Part shown: positions 35,739 to 45,510 of the stretch, piece by piece | Numbering within the stretch: the stretch's first letter is position 1 | Layout: the number at the start of each line of letters is the position of its first letter | Assembly: GCF_019320115.1 (NCBI RefSeq) | Contig: NC_089597.1 | Coordinates: 123,653,485 to 123,717,484, forward strand | DNA: 64,000 nucleotides | Origin: Miscanthus floridulus | Lineage: Eukaryota; Streptophyta; Magnoliopsida; Poales; Poaceae | Direction of reading: 5' to 3' | Made by a program: the position numbers and the translations under genes | The notes under the pieces: generated by a model | Seen by the model: the letters and a program-made list of their open reading frames with translations, nothing else | What the model was told of the DNA's origin: nothing | The model's database searches: none

Positions 35739-36521
35739 CACGTACAGATGACCAGCGGAACGCCCTCCTACTTCTCCTATAGCGAACATATATGGTATGT
35801 CCACAATAACATTGTTCATGATGCAGGACCTGTCTATGTGAAAGAATCAGTTGTCTTCCTCCTCAGCTATTGGGAAAGCCTGTACACAGGGGCCAACCCA
35901 CCTTGTTGTGGAGATGACGCCAAAGGAACCGAACCCTGCTGGACGGTGTCGACGCCAGCATCGGGGACACGGCGCAGAGCAAATCTAGACCGAATTAACA
36001 TGGCGTCCCCTACCAGCCGGATGGGTGAAGATCAACGTGGATGGCTCCTTCGTGGAAGCGTCGGGAGAGGCCTGTGTGGGTGTTATTGCCAGGAACGAGG
36101 ATGGCCAGGTTGTCTTTTCAGCATGGAGATACGTTCTTTGATAAATGTGGAAGTGCAGCAGAAGCAGAAGCGTTGGCCTGCGTTGAAGGACTCCAGAGGG
36201 CGGTGCACTGGGGGTTACTCAAATTGTAGTCGAGACGGACTGTGCAAGAATCGTGTCGGCGTTGAGAAGTCCAGAGAGGGATAGATTGGAGATCGGTGCT
36301 GTCCTCGCGGAGGCCAAGTGCCTTACCCAGCCGTTGGGGGGCTGGAGAGTTTCCCAAGTAAAGAGGAATGGACATCAAGCGGCAAATGCTTTGGCTTGTT
36401 TAGTTAGGCATTGTAAACTTTTTGAAGCTAGGTGGGAAGAAGCACCTGCGTGTGGTTGACTTTGTTTTGCCTAGTAAATAAAGCCCTCTTTATTCGGAAA
36501 AAAAAAACAAAGCACGTAGAG
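35739..36521 (+). mobile_element. 5'-truncated L1-type LINE ending in poly(A)
   Basis: The flanking 9-mers CACGTACAG (35739-35747) and CACGTAGAG (36513-36521) differ at one base and form a TSD. The body ends with AATAAAGCCCTCTTTATTCGG and an A run (36498-36507). Coding remnants in shifting plus frames are the RNase H domain common at the end of plant L1 ORF2: VKINVDGSF near 36025, AAEAEALACVEGL near 36160, VVETDCARIV near 36230 and GHQAANALA near 36370. At least two frameshifts break it. The upstream part (IWYVHNNIVHD) is the end of the region before RNase H. Confidence 0.8.
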
Positions 36522-36577
36522 TCAGCGTATCAGATTGCCCAATAACCTCTCCACGCCTGGTTTTTGAGTTTCAGAAA

Positions 36578-36850
36578 CACTACGTCAGATTTGCATATCA
36601 CTACCGGCATCATCACTGTCGGATTTGTGAGAACCGACAGTGATGTACCTTCACTGCTGGTTATGAGCTTGAAAATAAAAAAAATGATTGGGGCTAGGCT
36701 AAAACCGGCAGTGAAGGACCTCATCACTGCCGGTTTGTGGCTTGAACCGGCAGTGTTTTGACGGCCACTCTTCACTGCCGGTTTAAGCCAAGAGCCGATA
36801 ATGATTGGGCTCTATCACTGTCGGTTCTAGCCAAGAACCGACAGTGATAA
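36578..36850 (+). promoter_or_regulatory. Left-end subterminal array of CACTA-2, upstream of the transposase unit
   Basis: Six or more TCACTGCCGGTT/AACCGGCAGTGA units in both orientations, directly followed by a pyrimidine-rich leader (36870-36905) and a probable 5' exon ending TTCTTTAAG|GTTAGT near 37011. No clear TATA box is visible here. Confidence 0.7.
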
Positions 36851-37488
36851 GCCTACAACACAAAAAGGCTACAACCGTCCTCTCCTTCCTCCTTTCTTCC
36901 ATCCCGAGAACAGAGGCGTGCATTTGGACCATTTTCTTCATTGTTGCGGCTGCTCTTCACCATGAAGCTAATGCTTGGATTTTGAAGAATGACTTGATCT
37001 TTTTCTTTAAGGTTAGTAACAAACATCCACTCCTTTGATTTTGTTGCTTAATTAGCTTTGTTTTGATGGCTACATTGCTTGATTCTCATTCTAGTTCTTT
37101 CTCCATTCTAGATAGCACTTTTTCAATTGGACATTTGTGCAAGGCTCAAATTGTGGTGAATCCATCATTCAAACGGTTGGTGTCTATGAACACATTTAAA
37201 TTCCTAGCTAATTATTCCATGGTGGTTAAGATCATCATTGTTAGTATGTGATGCTATAATTAGTTCTTAGAAGTAGAGTAGAATAGATGTTCTTCATTAT
37301 TGCGCAATAATTATTTTTTACTATGATTTTCAATTTACAGGACCGGGGCTACCAATTTTAATTTTTCAATAATTAGTGTACAATAATGTTTTTTAAAAAT
37401 GGTACTTTCGAGCTACAATTGCTGTTCATGAAGCTCGATTTCTTATTAATTCTTTGTAATTACTGTCTCAGTATTTTTTTGTGTAGAG

Positions 37489-37849
37489 ATGGATCGAGAG
37501 TGGATGCATCTGTCACAAACGGACAAGCGGTACATGCATGGCGTCAGTCAGTTTATCACCGATGGCAAAGCCCATGCTGGGAATGGGAACCCTGTCTTCT
37601 GCCCATGCAAAGATTGCAAGAATCATAGAAACTTTCGTCAAATTGAGTCTATACGATCGCAGTTGATTACCAGGGGGTTCATACCAAACTATACGATATG
37701 GACTATGCATGGTGAGGTTGGAAAACGATGATGATGTGGACATGCCTGACGTAGCCATCCACGATGCTGATGAGGAACCTGGTGTCAATACGGAACCTAT
37801 GGCCACAGTTAATAATGTGTTTAGGAACACGCTAGCTGACGACACCGAG
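37489..37849 (+). pseudogene. CACTA-2 TNP2-type transposase, N-terminal remnant
   Basis: After an acceptor (TTGTGTAG) the frame begins MDREWMHLSQTDKRYMHGV and contains CPCKDCKNHRNF and GFIPNYTIWTMHGE, the transposase-associated domain. A one-base frameshift near 37720 moves the text to ENDDDVDMPDVAIHDADEEP, the usual acidic linker, which stops abruptly at DDTE (37849). The Transposase_21, DUF4218 and DUF4216 parts are absent. The following sequence is unrelated, so a deletion or replacement starts here. Confidence 0.8.
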
Positions 37850-38100
37850 GACCGAATTTTTTACTATTTGGCCCTTTTTCGAAAGTTTCTCTCAAATAGA
37901 CCCCTGGCGGAAACAATTCCAGAAATGGACCCTTGGCTCGGCGCCAGAGTGAGTGGCGCCAAGCTCGGCGCCACGGTCACTGGCGCCGAGGTCCTGGGCA
38001 CGGGGAAATGGCCTGCCAGGGGCTCGGCGCCAGAGTGAATGGCGCCGAGCTCGGCGCCAGTCTGAATGGCGCTGAGCCCCTGCATTTAACTCAGCCTGCA
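37850..38100 (+). repeat. GGCGCC palindrome block
   Basis: GGCGCC occurs at 37940, 37955, 37967 and 37982, then at 38026, 38041 and 38053, with GGCGCT at 38068. Both sets of four have spacing 15-12-15, so the block is a duplicated 86-bp module of palindromes. It is GC-rich in an AT-rich element and begins exactly where the transposase text ends. I recall similar GGCGCC-rich stretches in other grass transposons but cannot name the family. Confidence 0.7.
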
Positions 38101-38565
38101 CTTCTTCCCCGAGCGTTCTTCCTCTTATTTCTCCTCCGTCTCGGATTTTTTTCTCGCCACTTCACCCTACCTCACAATCACCGGCACTTCACCCTACTTC
38201 ACCCTACCTCATAAGGCGGATTCATCGATGCCACCTTGTCATCTCCAACCGGTATAGCTCATAGACCACCTCGGTGCTGCTATTTGCCACTAGTTGGTGC
38301 TAGAAGAATGCTACTGAGGTGGTTACATTATAATGTGTTCATTATAATGTGTTGATACACATTGGTTGTAATATTGACCTGTACGCAAATAGGTCTTTGT
38401 TATCATATATGGAATTTTAGTGTAAGGTCTTTGTTATCGTATAAGTAATTTATTTCTAATATTTTTGTTATTTTTTGATGTATTTCATTACTATCTAAAT
38501 AAATATATCGTTGTTGTTAAAACTTTCCCACTATACTATCTAAATAATTATATCCTTTACATATA
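38101..38565. other. Noncoding filler in CACTA-2
   Basis: No domain seen; contains a short direct repeat (CATTATAATGTGTT, twice near 38325-38351). Confidence 0.4.
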
Positions 38566-38673
38566 TGCACTTTCACTGTCGGTTCTACTTACAAACCAAC
38601 AGTGATATTAACTTTCACTGTCGGTTCTACTTCAAAATCGGCAGTGATGTCCATGCCCCCCTTTATAAAATAA
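38566..38673 (+). promoter_or_regulatory. Internal subterminal-type array with TATA box upstream of the unknown gene
   Basis: Two CACTGTCGGTTCTACTT units and inverted CGGCAGTGATG occur at 38570-38650, then TTTATAAAATAA at 38662-38673, about 110 bp before the start codon at 38783. Confidence 0.65.
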
Positions 38674-38782
38674 ACTGCCGGCCACATACATCGATCCCAC
38701 ACACCCACGAACTCTCACAGTCTCATTTCTCATGTTTCACTCTCACTTCTCAAGAAATCCACTCTCTCTACGTGATTTGGTC

Positions 38783-40008
38783 ATGGCTCCTGCATTTTTC
38801 AATGGTATTGATATGTTGTCTTCTCCAATATTCTATCTATATTCATTTGATCTATATTTATATTCATGTTTCTTTGCATTCTACATTTATATATATTCTT
38901 ATTCCTTGCATTTGATCTATATTTAATTATGTTGCCACATTTTACTTGGAAGAAATTTTTGTGCACATATTTTATGTTCATATTTTTTTGGTATTTTATC
39001 GATCAGGTGGTATGAACAACGGACCTCCCCCACAACAAGAACTAGGTTTCCACCCTGGCGATGAGCCATTCGCTCCTAATGTAGCCATTCCATGGTTCTC
39101 TGTTCTAGCTATTGTATGAAATATTTTCCAACATCTTTTGTTTTTTTATGCTAACAAATAAGTGTAATTAGTTTAATATCATTGTTGCATACATATATGT
39201 CACAGACTATATCCCCAATAGATTGGCTGCGAACAACACTTAGCTGGTTCTTTATCTCGGACATCGTCGAGAACACAGCATCTAATGCAAGTGGTCGGCT
39301 ATGGACGTGTGAACTCAGTTTTTTCATCCCTTTGAGGGGTGCAAATCATCGGAACCATATCCACGAGACGGGAAGACAGAGCCCGGACATGATAAGCGCC
39401 CAATTCAGTGCCGTGTGCATCTGTTTAGAGGCACTTCGACGTGTTTGCTATGATATGCCTGATTTCTCGCACTTCAAGGCACTTGCTTTGAATGCTGGTG
39501 ATATCCCCGTCCCACAAGCAAGCGAATGGTTTGCGAGCTACAACCATGCGGATGTGGTAAAATGGTCACTAATACCTGAGTCATGGTTATTTGTTGTTTA
39601 TTATTGTAATAACATTCTCTAATTTTTTTTCTTTTTCTCCATATGTAGATTGTGCTACAGGATCTTACCTATGCTGCATGTGGCTTGTGGGCTGTTTTAG
39701 ACCAAGCTACGGAGCAACTCGGGTACGATTGGGACTTCTGCAATGGTAACCTCGGCTAGCTCACTGTAGAAGGACATCAGTACTGCATAAGGATTACTAA
39801 CAGGGGTAGTGGTCATTCAGTAGGTTACATCTATGACCGACTATTCTTTCGGTATTGTGAGGCACGAGAGAGTGCACTCATACGGGCATTGGACTTCATC
39901 GATACAAGCGGATACACAATCTGTGACATCAATTACCATATATGGCTACAAAGGCATGTTAGTGTGCGTGGCCCGATCGAACCCGGCAGTGATTCCGATA
40001 GTAATTAA
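38783..40008 (+). pseudogene. Four-exon gene of unknown function in CACTA-2, one stop
   Basis: Exons 38783-38804, 39007-39113, 39206-39556 and 39649-40008 join in phase at consensus GT/AG sites to encode about 279 residues. It starts MAPAFFNGGMNNGPPPQQEL and ends in an acidic/Ser tail (PGSDSDSN). The middle carries VCICLEALRRVCYDMPDF and LTYAACGLWAVLDQATEQLG. A TAG at 39757-39759 in the last exon is the only lesion, and a CAG-to-TAG change would explain it. I do not recognise the family. It has its own array and TATA box upstream. The exon structure, with open frames across three introns, argues for a genuine transposon-borne gene that died recently. Confidence 0.6.
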
Positions 40009-40129
40009 TGTTTATTAGGTTGTTTTCAAGCTCATAGTTTAATTGGGTTCTAATTTTAATTTGTATGGCTTTGTGTGTTTAATTATTGTCATGCATGTAA
40101 TTTGTGTAACATTTGTTGGGCAACTAGAA

Positions 40130-42560
40130 ATATACATTCCGGTGTCGTATTCATCCCAAACCTTTTCTTAGGCTTCCACGTGCCACGTGTGAAGGAAACA
40201 CCTACTTTGGGATTTTCCGGAGATGGTTTGCTACTTTATAAGGTTTAATTCAATTTCCGTGCGACGACACCGTTTAATTATAGGTTGAACTGAGTCTACC
40301 CACGAAAAAATCCGGAATGGTGCTAAACTTTTACACAGGCTCTAATGTGCCCTAGGGATAAGAATTTTATGGAGGTGGATGACAAAATCTATTGGGTCGA
40401 AGATGAAATTCATCCTCTTTTGTCTCATTCGACACAGAGAAAAATATAATAAATAAAAAAACTAATCAGAAAAACCTCAGATCCTGTGTGGGTTCTTAAT
40501 TTGGGTGTATATGCTTGCCAAAAAAATTTCAAGCCATTTCGACATAGGTGGAGTATACATGCTTCACAGAGGTACATGTGCTCTTTCATCGAACCATGAC
40601 TATACACATAGGTTATTAAGGTTTTTGTGGTTCATAGGCATTCTGGTGTCGTATTGGTCTCAAACTTTTTCTTAGGCTTGCACGTGCCACGTGTGAAGGA
40701 AACACCAAGTTTGGGATTTTCCGGAGATGGTTTGCTACTTTCTGAGGTTTAATTGAATTTCTGCGCGATAAGACCGTTTAATTATAGGCTGATTTAAGTC
40801 TATCCACAAAAAGATCCGGAATGATGCCAAACTCTTACACAGGCTCTAATGTGCCCTAGGGATAAGAATTTTGTGGAGGTGGATGACAAAATCTATTGGG
40901 TCCAAGATGAAATTCACCCTCTTTTGTCTCATTCGGCACAGAGAAAAATATAATAAATAAAAAAACTGATCAGAAAAACCTCAGATCTTGTGTGGGGTCT
41001 TAATTTGGGTGTACATGCTTGCCAAAAAAATTTCAAGCCATTTCGACATAGGCGGAGTATACATGCTTCACAGAGGTACATGTGCTATTTTATCGAACCA
41101 TGACTATACACATAGGTTATCAAGGTTTCTGTGGTTCATAGGCATTCTGGTGTCGTATTGGTCTCAAACTTTTTCTTAGGCTTGCGCGTGCCACATGTGA
41201 AGGAAACACCTACCTTGGGATTTTCTGGAGATGGTTTGCTACTTTCTGATGTTTAATTGAATTTCCGCGCGACGAGACCATTTAATTATAGGTTGATTTA
41301 CGTCTACCTACGAAAAGATCCAGAATGGTGCTAAACTTTTACACAGGCTCTAATGTGACATAGGGATAAGAATTTTGTGGAGGTGGATGACAAAATCTAT
41401 TGAGTCCAAGATGAAATTCACCCTCTTTTGTCTTATTCGGCACAGAAAAAAAATATAATAAATAAAAAAACTGATCAGAAAAACCTCGAATCCTGTGTGA
41501 GGTCTTAATTTGGGTGTACATGCTTGCCTAAAAATATTCAAGATATTTCAACATAGGCGAAGTATACATGCTTCACAGAGGTACATGTGTCCTTTCATCG
41601 AATCATGACTATACACATAGGTTATCAAGGTTTCTATGGCTCATAGGCATTCTGGTGTTGTATTGGTCTCAAACTTTTTCTTAGGCTTGCACGTGCCACG
41701 TGTGAACGAAACACCAAGTTTGAGATTTTTCGGAGATGGTTTGCTATTTCCTGAGGTTTAATTGAATTTCCACGCGATGAGACCGTTTAATTATAGGTTG
41801 ATCTGAATCTACCCACGAAAAAATCCGGAATGGTGCCAAACTTTTATATAGGCTCTAATGTGCCCTAGGGATAAGAATTTTGTGGAGGTGGATGACAAAA
41901 TCTATTGGGTCCAAGATGAAATTCACCATCTTTTGTCTCATTCAGCACAGAGAAAAATATAATAAATAAAAAAATTGATCAGAAAAACCTCAGATCCTGT
42001 GTGGGGTCTTAATTTGGGTGTACATGCTTGCCAAAAAAATTTCAAGTCATTTCGACATAGGTGGAGTATACATGCTTCACAGAGGTACATGTGCCCTTTC
42101 ATCGAACCATGACTATACACATAGGTTATCAAGGTTTCTATGGTTCATACGCATTCCGGTGTCGTATTGGTCTCAAACTTTTTCTTAGGCTTGCAGATGC
42201 CACGTGTGAAGGAAACACCAAGTTTGGGATTTTCTGGAAATGGTTTGCTACTTTCTGAGGTTTAACTGAATTTCCGCGAGACGAGACCGTTTAATTATAG
42301 GTTGAACTAGGTCTACCCACCAAAAGATCCGGAATAATGCCAAAGTTTTACACAGGCTCTAATGTGCCCTAGGGATAAGAATTTTGTAGAGGTGGATGAC
42401 AAAATCTATTGGGTCCAAGATGAAATTCACTCTCTTTTGTCTCATTCAGCACACAGAAAAATATAATAAATAAAAAAACTGATCAGAAAAACCTAAGATC
42501 CTGTGTGGGGTCTTAATTTGGGTGTACAAGCTTGCCAAAAAAATTTCAAGCCATTTTGAC
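40130..42560 (+). repeat. Nearly five tandem copies of a unit of about 505 bp in CACTA-2
   Basis: The word TAGGCTT(C/G)CACGTGCC and variants fall at about 40169, 40673, 41178, 41682 and 42187, a period of 504-505 bp. Each unit contains GCCCTAGGGATAAGAATTTT, ATGACAAAATCTATTG and CTTAATTTGGGTGTA. A minus-strand ORF of about 60 codons appears in several units, but the units are so similar that this need not mean selection. Confidence 0.93.
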
Positions 42561-42621
42561 TTAGGAATACATATGCTTCTATTTATTCAGTATATAAAAG
42601 AATTTTTTTAATATATATAAA

Positions 42622-43377
42622 CATCACTGTCGGTTTCAAAAACCCGTCATTGATGAGAATAAACCGACAGTGATATTGGTTATCACTGTTGGTTTATTTT
42701 AAAAACTGGCAGTGATATTTAAAAAATTAAAAAAAATTGTACCAGCCATCGGGTTCGATCTCGGGTCTCGAGCTGCAGAGTTCACAGGCTTAACCACTGC
42801 GCTAGTATAGGATGTGTGCTTAGGGTTATTTACTTTTTTCTTTTGACCTTGAGGCCGCTTAATAAATTATAAAATAGTACAAAAAAATTTGGGCCTCCTG
42901 GGACTCGAACACGGGTCTTGGGGGCTAAGTTAAGGGGTGTTAACCGCTGCGCCAGTAGGAGGAGTTCGAAACAAAATGAAAAGTTGTCCTACTTAACACC
43001 TAACTGCTACACCACATCACTGCCGGTTTGGGGAATGACCCGGCAGTGATGTACCCCATCACTATCGGTTTACAATCAAAACCGGCAGTGATGAGCTATT
43101 TCCCGAAGTAAATTAATAATTTATAAAATAGAATAAAAAAATTTGGGCCGCCTGGGACTCGAACACGGGTCACGGGGGCTAAGCTGAGGGGTCTTAACCG
43201 TTGCGCCAGTAGGAGGAGTTCGAAATAAAACGAATAGTTATCCTACTTAAGACCTAACTTAACACCTAACTGCTACAACACATCACTGCCGGTTTGGGGA
43301 ATGACCTGGCAGTGATGTACCCCATCACTGTCGGCTGACAATCAAAACCGGCAGTGATGAGCCACTTGTATAAAAGA
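42622..43377 (+). promoter_or_regulatory. Internal subterminal-type arrays and TATA box upstream of the RNase H1-N gene
   Basis: CACTG(C/T)CGGTTT units in both orientations occur at 42622-42715, 43015-43100 and 43279-43365. The last is followed by TATAAAAGA (43369-43377) and a GC-rich leader exon (about 43385-43619) ending CCACG|GTGAGT. The matching acceptor ATATATAG precedes the gene at 44935. Confidence 0.65.
42741..43208 (-). repeat. Three tRNA-like (pol III type) segments in CACTA-2
   Basis: Minus-strand A-box-like TAGCGCAGTGGTTA or TGGCGCAGCGGTTA lies at 42804-42791, 42954-42941 and 43208-43195. B-box-like GATCGAACCCG or GTTCGAGTCCC follows 30 to 45 bp downstream at 42760-42750, 42910-42900 and 43164-43154. 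Both fit the pol III consensus (TRGYNNANNNG and GWTCRANNC). None folds into an obvious full cloverleaf with acceptor stem, so these are tRNA-derived or mimicking sequences, not tRNA genes. The second and third are in a duplicated 250-bp unit (about 42858-43108 and 43111-43365). Confidence 0.6.
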
Positions 43378-43689
43378 GGCACGGGTTGAAATTATCCAAA
43401 CTCATTTCAACCCCGCGCCATCCCCTCGCCCCACGCCGTCCACCGCCCCATGCCAGAGCACCGCCCCACGTCGTCCACCACCCCAAGCCAGAGCACCGCG
43501 CCGTCCGTGCCCTCGTTCCTCGTCCACGACGCCGACCGTGCCCCTCCTCCTCCACGCCTGCACTCCCACCGCCGAGGCCTTCAGGAGCACGCGGACAGCT
43601 GCTTTCCCACCCCCACGGTGAGTGCGTGGCTCACTGCCCACTATGTGTCTGATGAAATGTCCCACGATGTCCCACAGCTGCTTACTTGA

Positions 43690-44451
43690 ATCAGTAGAGG
43701 CTTTTCATTTACCAAGTACTATAACTTATTGTTTGATATGATAATTTACTTGCTATAATTTATGTTACTGCTACTTTATTGCAATGCTAGCATATAGTTT
43801 GATCATGAATGTCTAGTCTGTAGTGCCACTGATGCTCAATGTTTTTGGATGTGAGGATGGACTATATATATTTTAGACCTATAGAACTAATATATGTACA
43901 TCTGGTTAAATAATATCTGCTATACTCTAGTTTTTAAAATGCAATAGCCTCCTACACCCATCATTGCTAAAGAGCCTCTTATCTAACTTGCTTAGGAGCA
44001 TGGTACAACCATCTGAGTTTGTCAATCAGGCAATGTAACATGCATATAACTATCATGTCCCATTGTTTCTGTACAAAGCACTACTAAGCATTTGAGGGAT
44101 ACAGTTGCAAAGCCAGCTAACAGAGAAGTAGCTTATTTCTTAGCCACATCAACTGAGGGCCTAGGCCTTCAACGCTAACCAGTCTTGCCATGGAACCGCC
44201 CTCTTACCTTCACTTGCAAGAGAGTTTCTTGTATCCCTACAAACTGATAATTTGACATCAGTTGTCATCATATCTTCATCCACCCTGACCTGATCAAACT
44301 TTTCGACTTCTGGATGGCCCTGTTGCCCCTAGCGATCATTCCCCACGTCATTCTGCAGACAAGAAAGCCCTTTTAATTGCCATAAAAACACTTTTCTTGT
44401 ACAGATTATGTTAATTCATGAACTGCATCACTTTAGTATCAAATTCGACTT
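43690..44451. other. Probable intron of the CACTA-2 third transcription unit
   Basis: AT-rich sequence between the leader exon donor at 43619 and the acceptor near 44929. No ORF of note apart from the hAT fragment listed separately. Confidence 0.4.
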
Positions 44452-44685
44452 CTAGCAATAGAGATCATATTTATGCCCTTTTCCTTCCATTGTCATGAAA
44501 CGTCGAACCACGACCTTATTGGTTACTTTCTTCATTTCTTCTTTCTCTAGATAGCAAATAAGTCTATAACTCAAGTGCTGATCACCCATGCGATTAGACA
44601 AAGTTGTTTTGACAATCTTCATTCCCAAAAAGCATCTCTCAACTGTTGCAGTAGTGACAGGCAATACTAGCAAAGCAATGCACAT
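44452..44685 (-). pseudogene. hAT transposase C-terminal dimerisation fragment
   Basis: The minus frame reads LLVLPVTTATVERCFLGMKI and LSNRMGDQHLSYRLICYLEK, the hAT C-terminal dimerisation domain (Dimer_Tnp_hAT) of zinc-finger (TTF/MYM-type) hAT proteins. It is only 77 residues and has no upstream catalytic part. It sits antisense inside the probable intron of the CACTA-2 unit, so it is a captured or nested fragment. Confidence 0.8.
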
Positions 44686-44934
44686 AATAAGCTATTTTAC
44701 TTTCTCTCATGATCAATGATTGCAAAGTGAGTATTTTATGTGCATTATGTGATTTAGTAAAATAGACTTTGCAGCCCTACAAAATTTTCATTTGAAATGT
44801 CACCTGGATTGCTTGGAGGATGAGTAACATTAAATAGATTTAGTTTGGCCATATAACTTGAATAATAACTCTTGTTCAGTGAGTTAAAATTACCACTTAT
44901 CACATGCCTAATTTACTTAAATATATAGGCAACC

Positions 44935-45285
44935 ATGGCATGGTATGTAGTGCATGTTGGTCACATGCCTGGGATTTATCGAACCTGGGAAGATTGCTAT
45001 GCTCAAGTCAATCGCTACCCTGGTAATTTGCACAAAAAGTACAACACAGAAGCTGAAGCTTTGAGGGCCTACTATAGTCATCCGGCCTACCTTACAAACC
45101 ATGGGCAACCAGCCTACTATGGTCCAATGAATGCAAACCATGGCCATCTGCTGGCACTGAAGATTGAAGAGAAGCCACCCGCCGGAGATGTGAAGATTAG
45201 GAGAATTGCTCCTTGGTCTTGGAAAGATGTCATGCTTTTATTTATGGCGATGGTCATTGCTTTTCTTATTTGGAAGTTGATGTAG
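44935..45285 (+). CDS. RNase H1 N-terminal (viroplasmin-like) domain protein with a C-terminal membrane anchor (CACTA-2 passenger gene)
   Basis: A single open exon of 116 residues just after an acceptor site. Residues 3-50 (WYVVHVGHMPGIYRTWEDC, then KKYNTEAEALRAYYS) match the RNase H1 N-terminal/caulimovirus viroplasmin fold, which in RNase H1 binds RNA-DNA hybrid or duplex RNA. No RNase H catalytic domain follows. After a linker (PPAGDVKIRRIAPWSWKD) comes one hydrophobic segment, VMLLFMAMVIAFLIW, two to three residues from the C terminus, predicting a tail anchor. It is intact, while the gene downstream has several stops. It is the positional and architectural counterpart of the GRF/membrane gene in CACTA-1. 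Function unknown. Confidence 0.8.
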   Translation: MAWYVVHVGHMPGIYRTWEDCYAQVNRYPGNLHKKYNTEAEALRAYYSHPAYLTNHGQPAYYGPMNANHGHLLALKIEEKPPAGDVKIRRIAPWSWKDVMLLFMAMVIAFLIWKLM

Positions 45286-45510
45286 GCTTAGTTTCGTAGA
45301 ACAGTAGGTGGACTTTGTTGTATATGGTCAATCAAACAATGAATTTGTTCTAGGTGAACACATGCTATTATTTGACTTTATTGTATGTGGACTTAATATT
45401 AGACTTTGCATTAAACATATTATATATATATAACAAGGTATATATATATATGAACATATGCTATTAGTAGTTGTCCGTAGCCAAAACTAACCACGATCGT
45501 GTCACAGCCA

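Noticed and set aside
40425..42132. Recurring minus-strand ORF of about 60 codons in the 505-bp repeats
   Set aside because: The units are so similar that ORF sharing is expected without selection; ends vary between copies.
42895..43210. tRNA gene candidates
   Set aside because: A- and B-box motifs are present, but no acceptor stem or full cloverleaf could be drawn.
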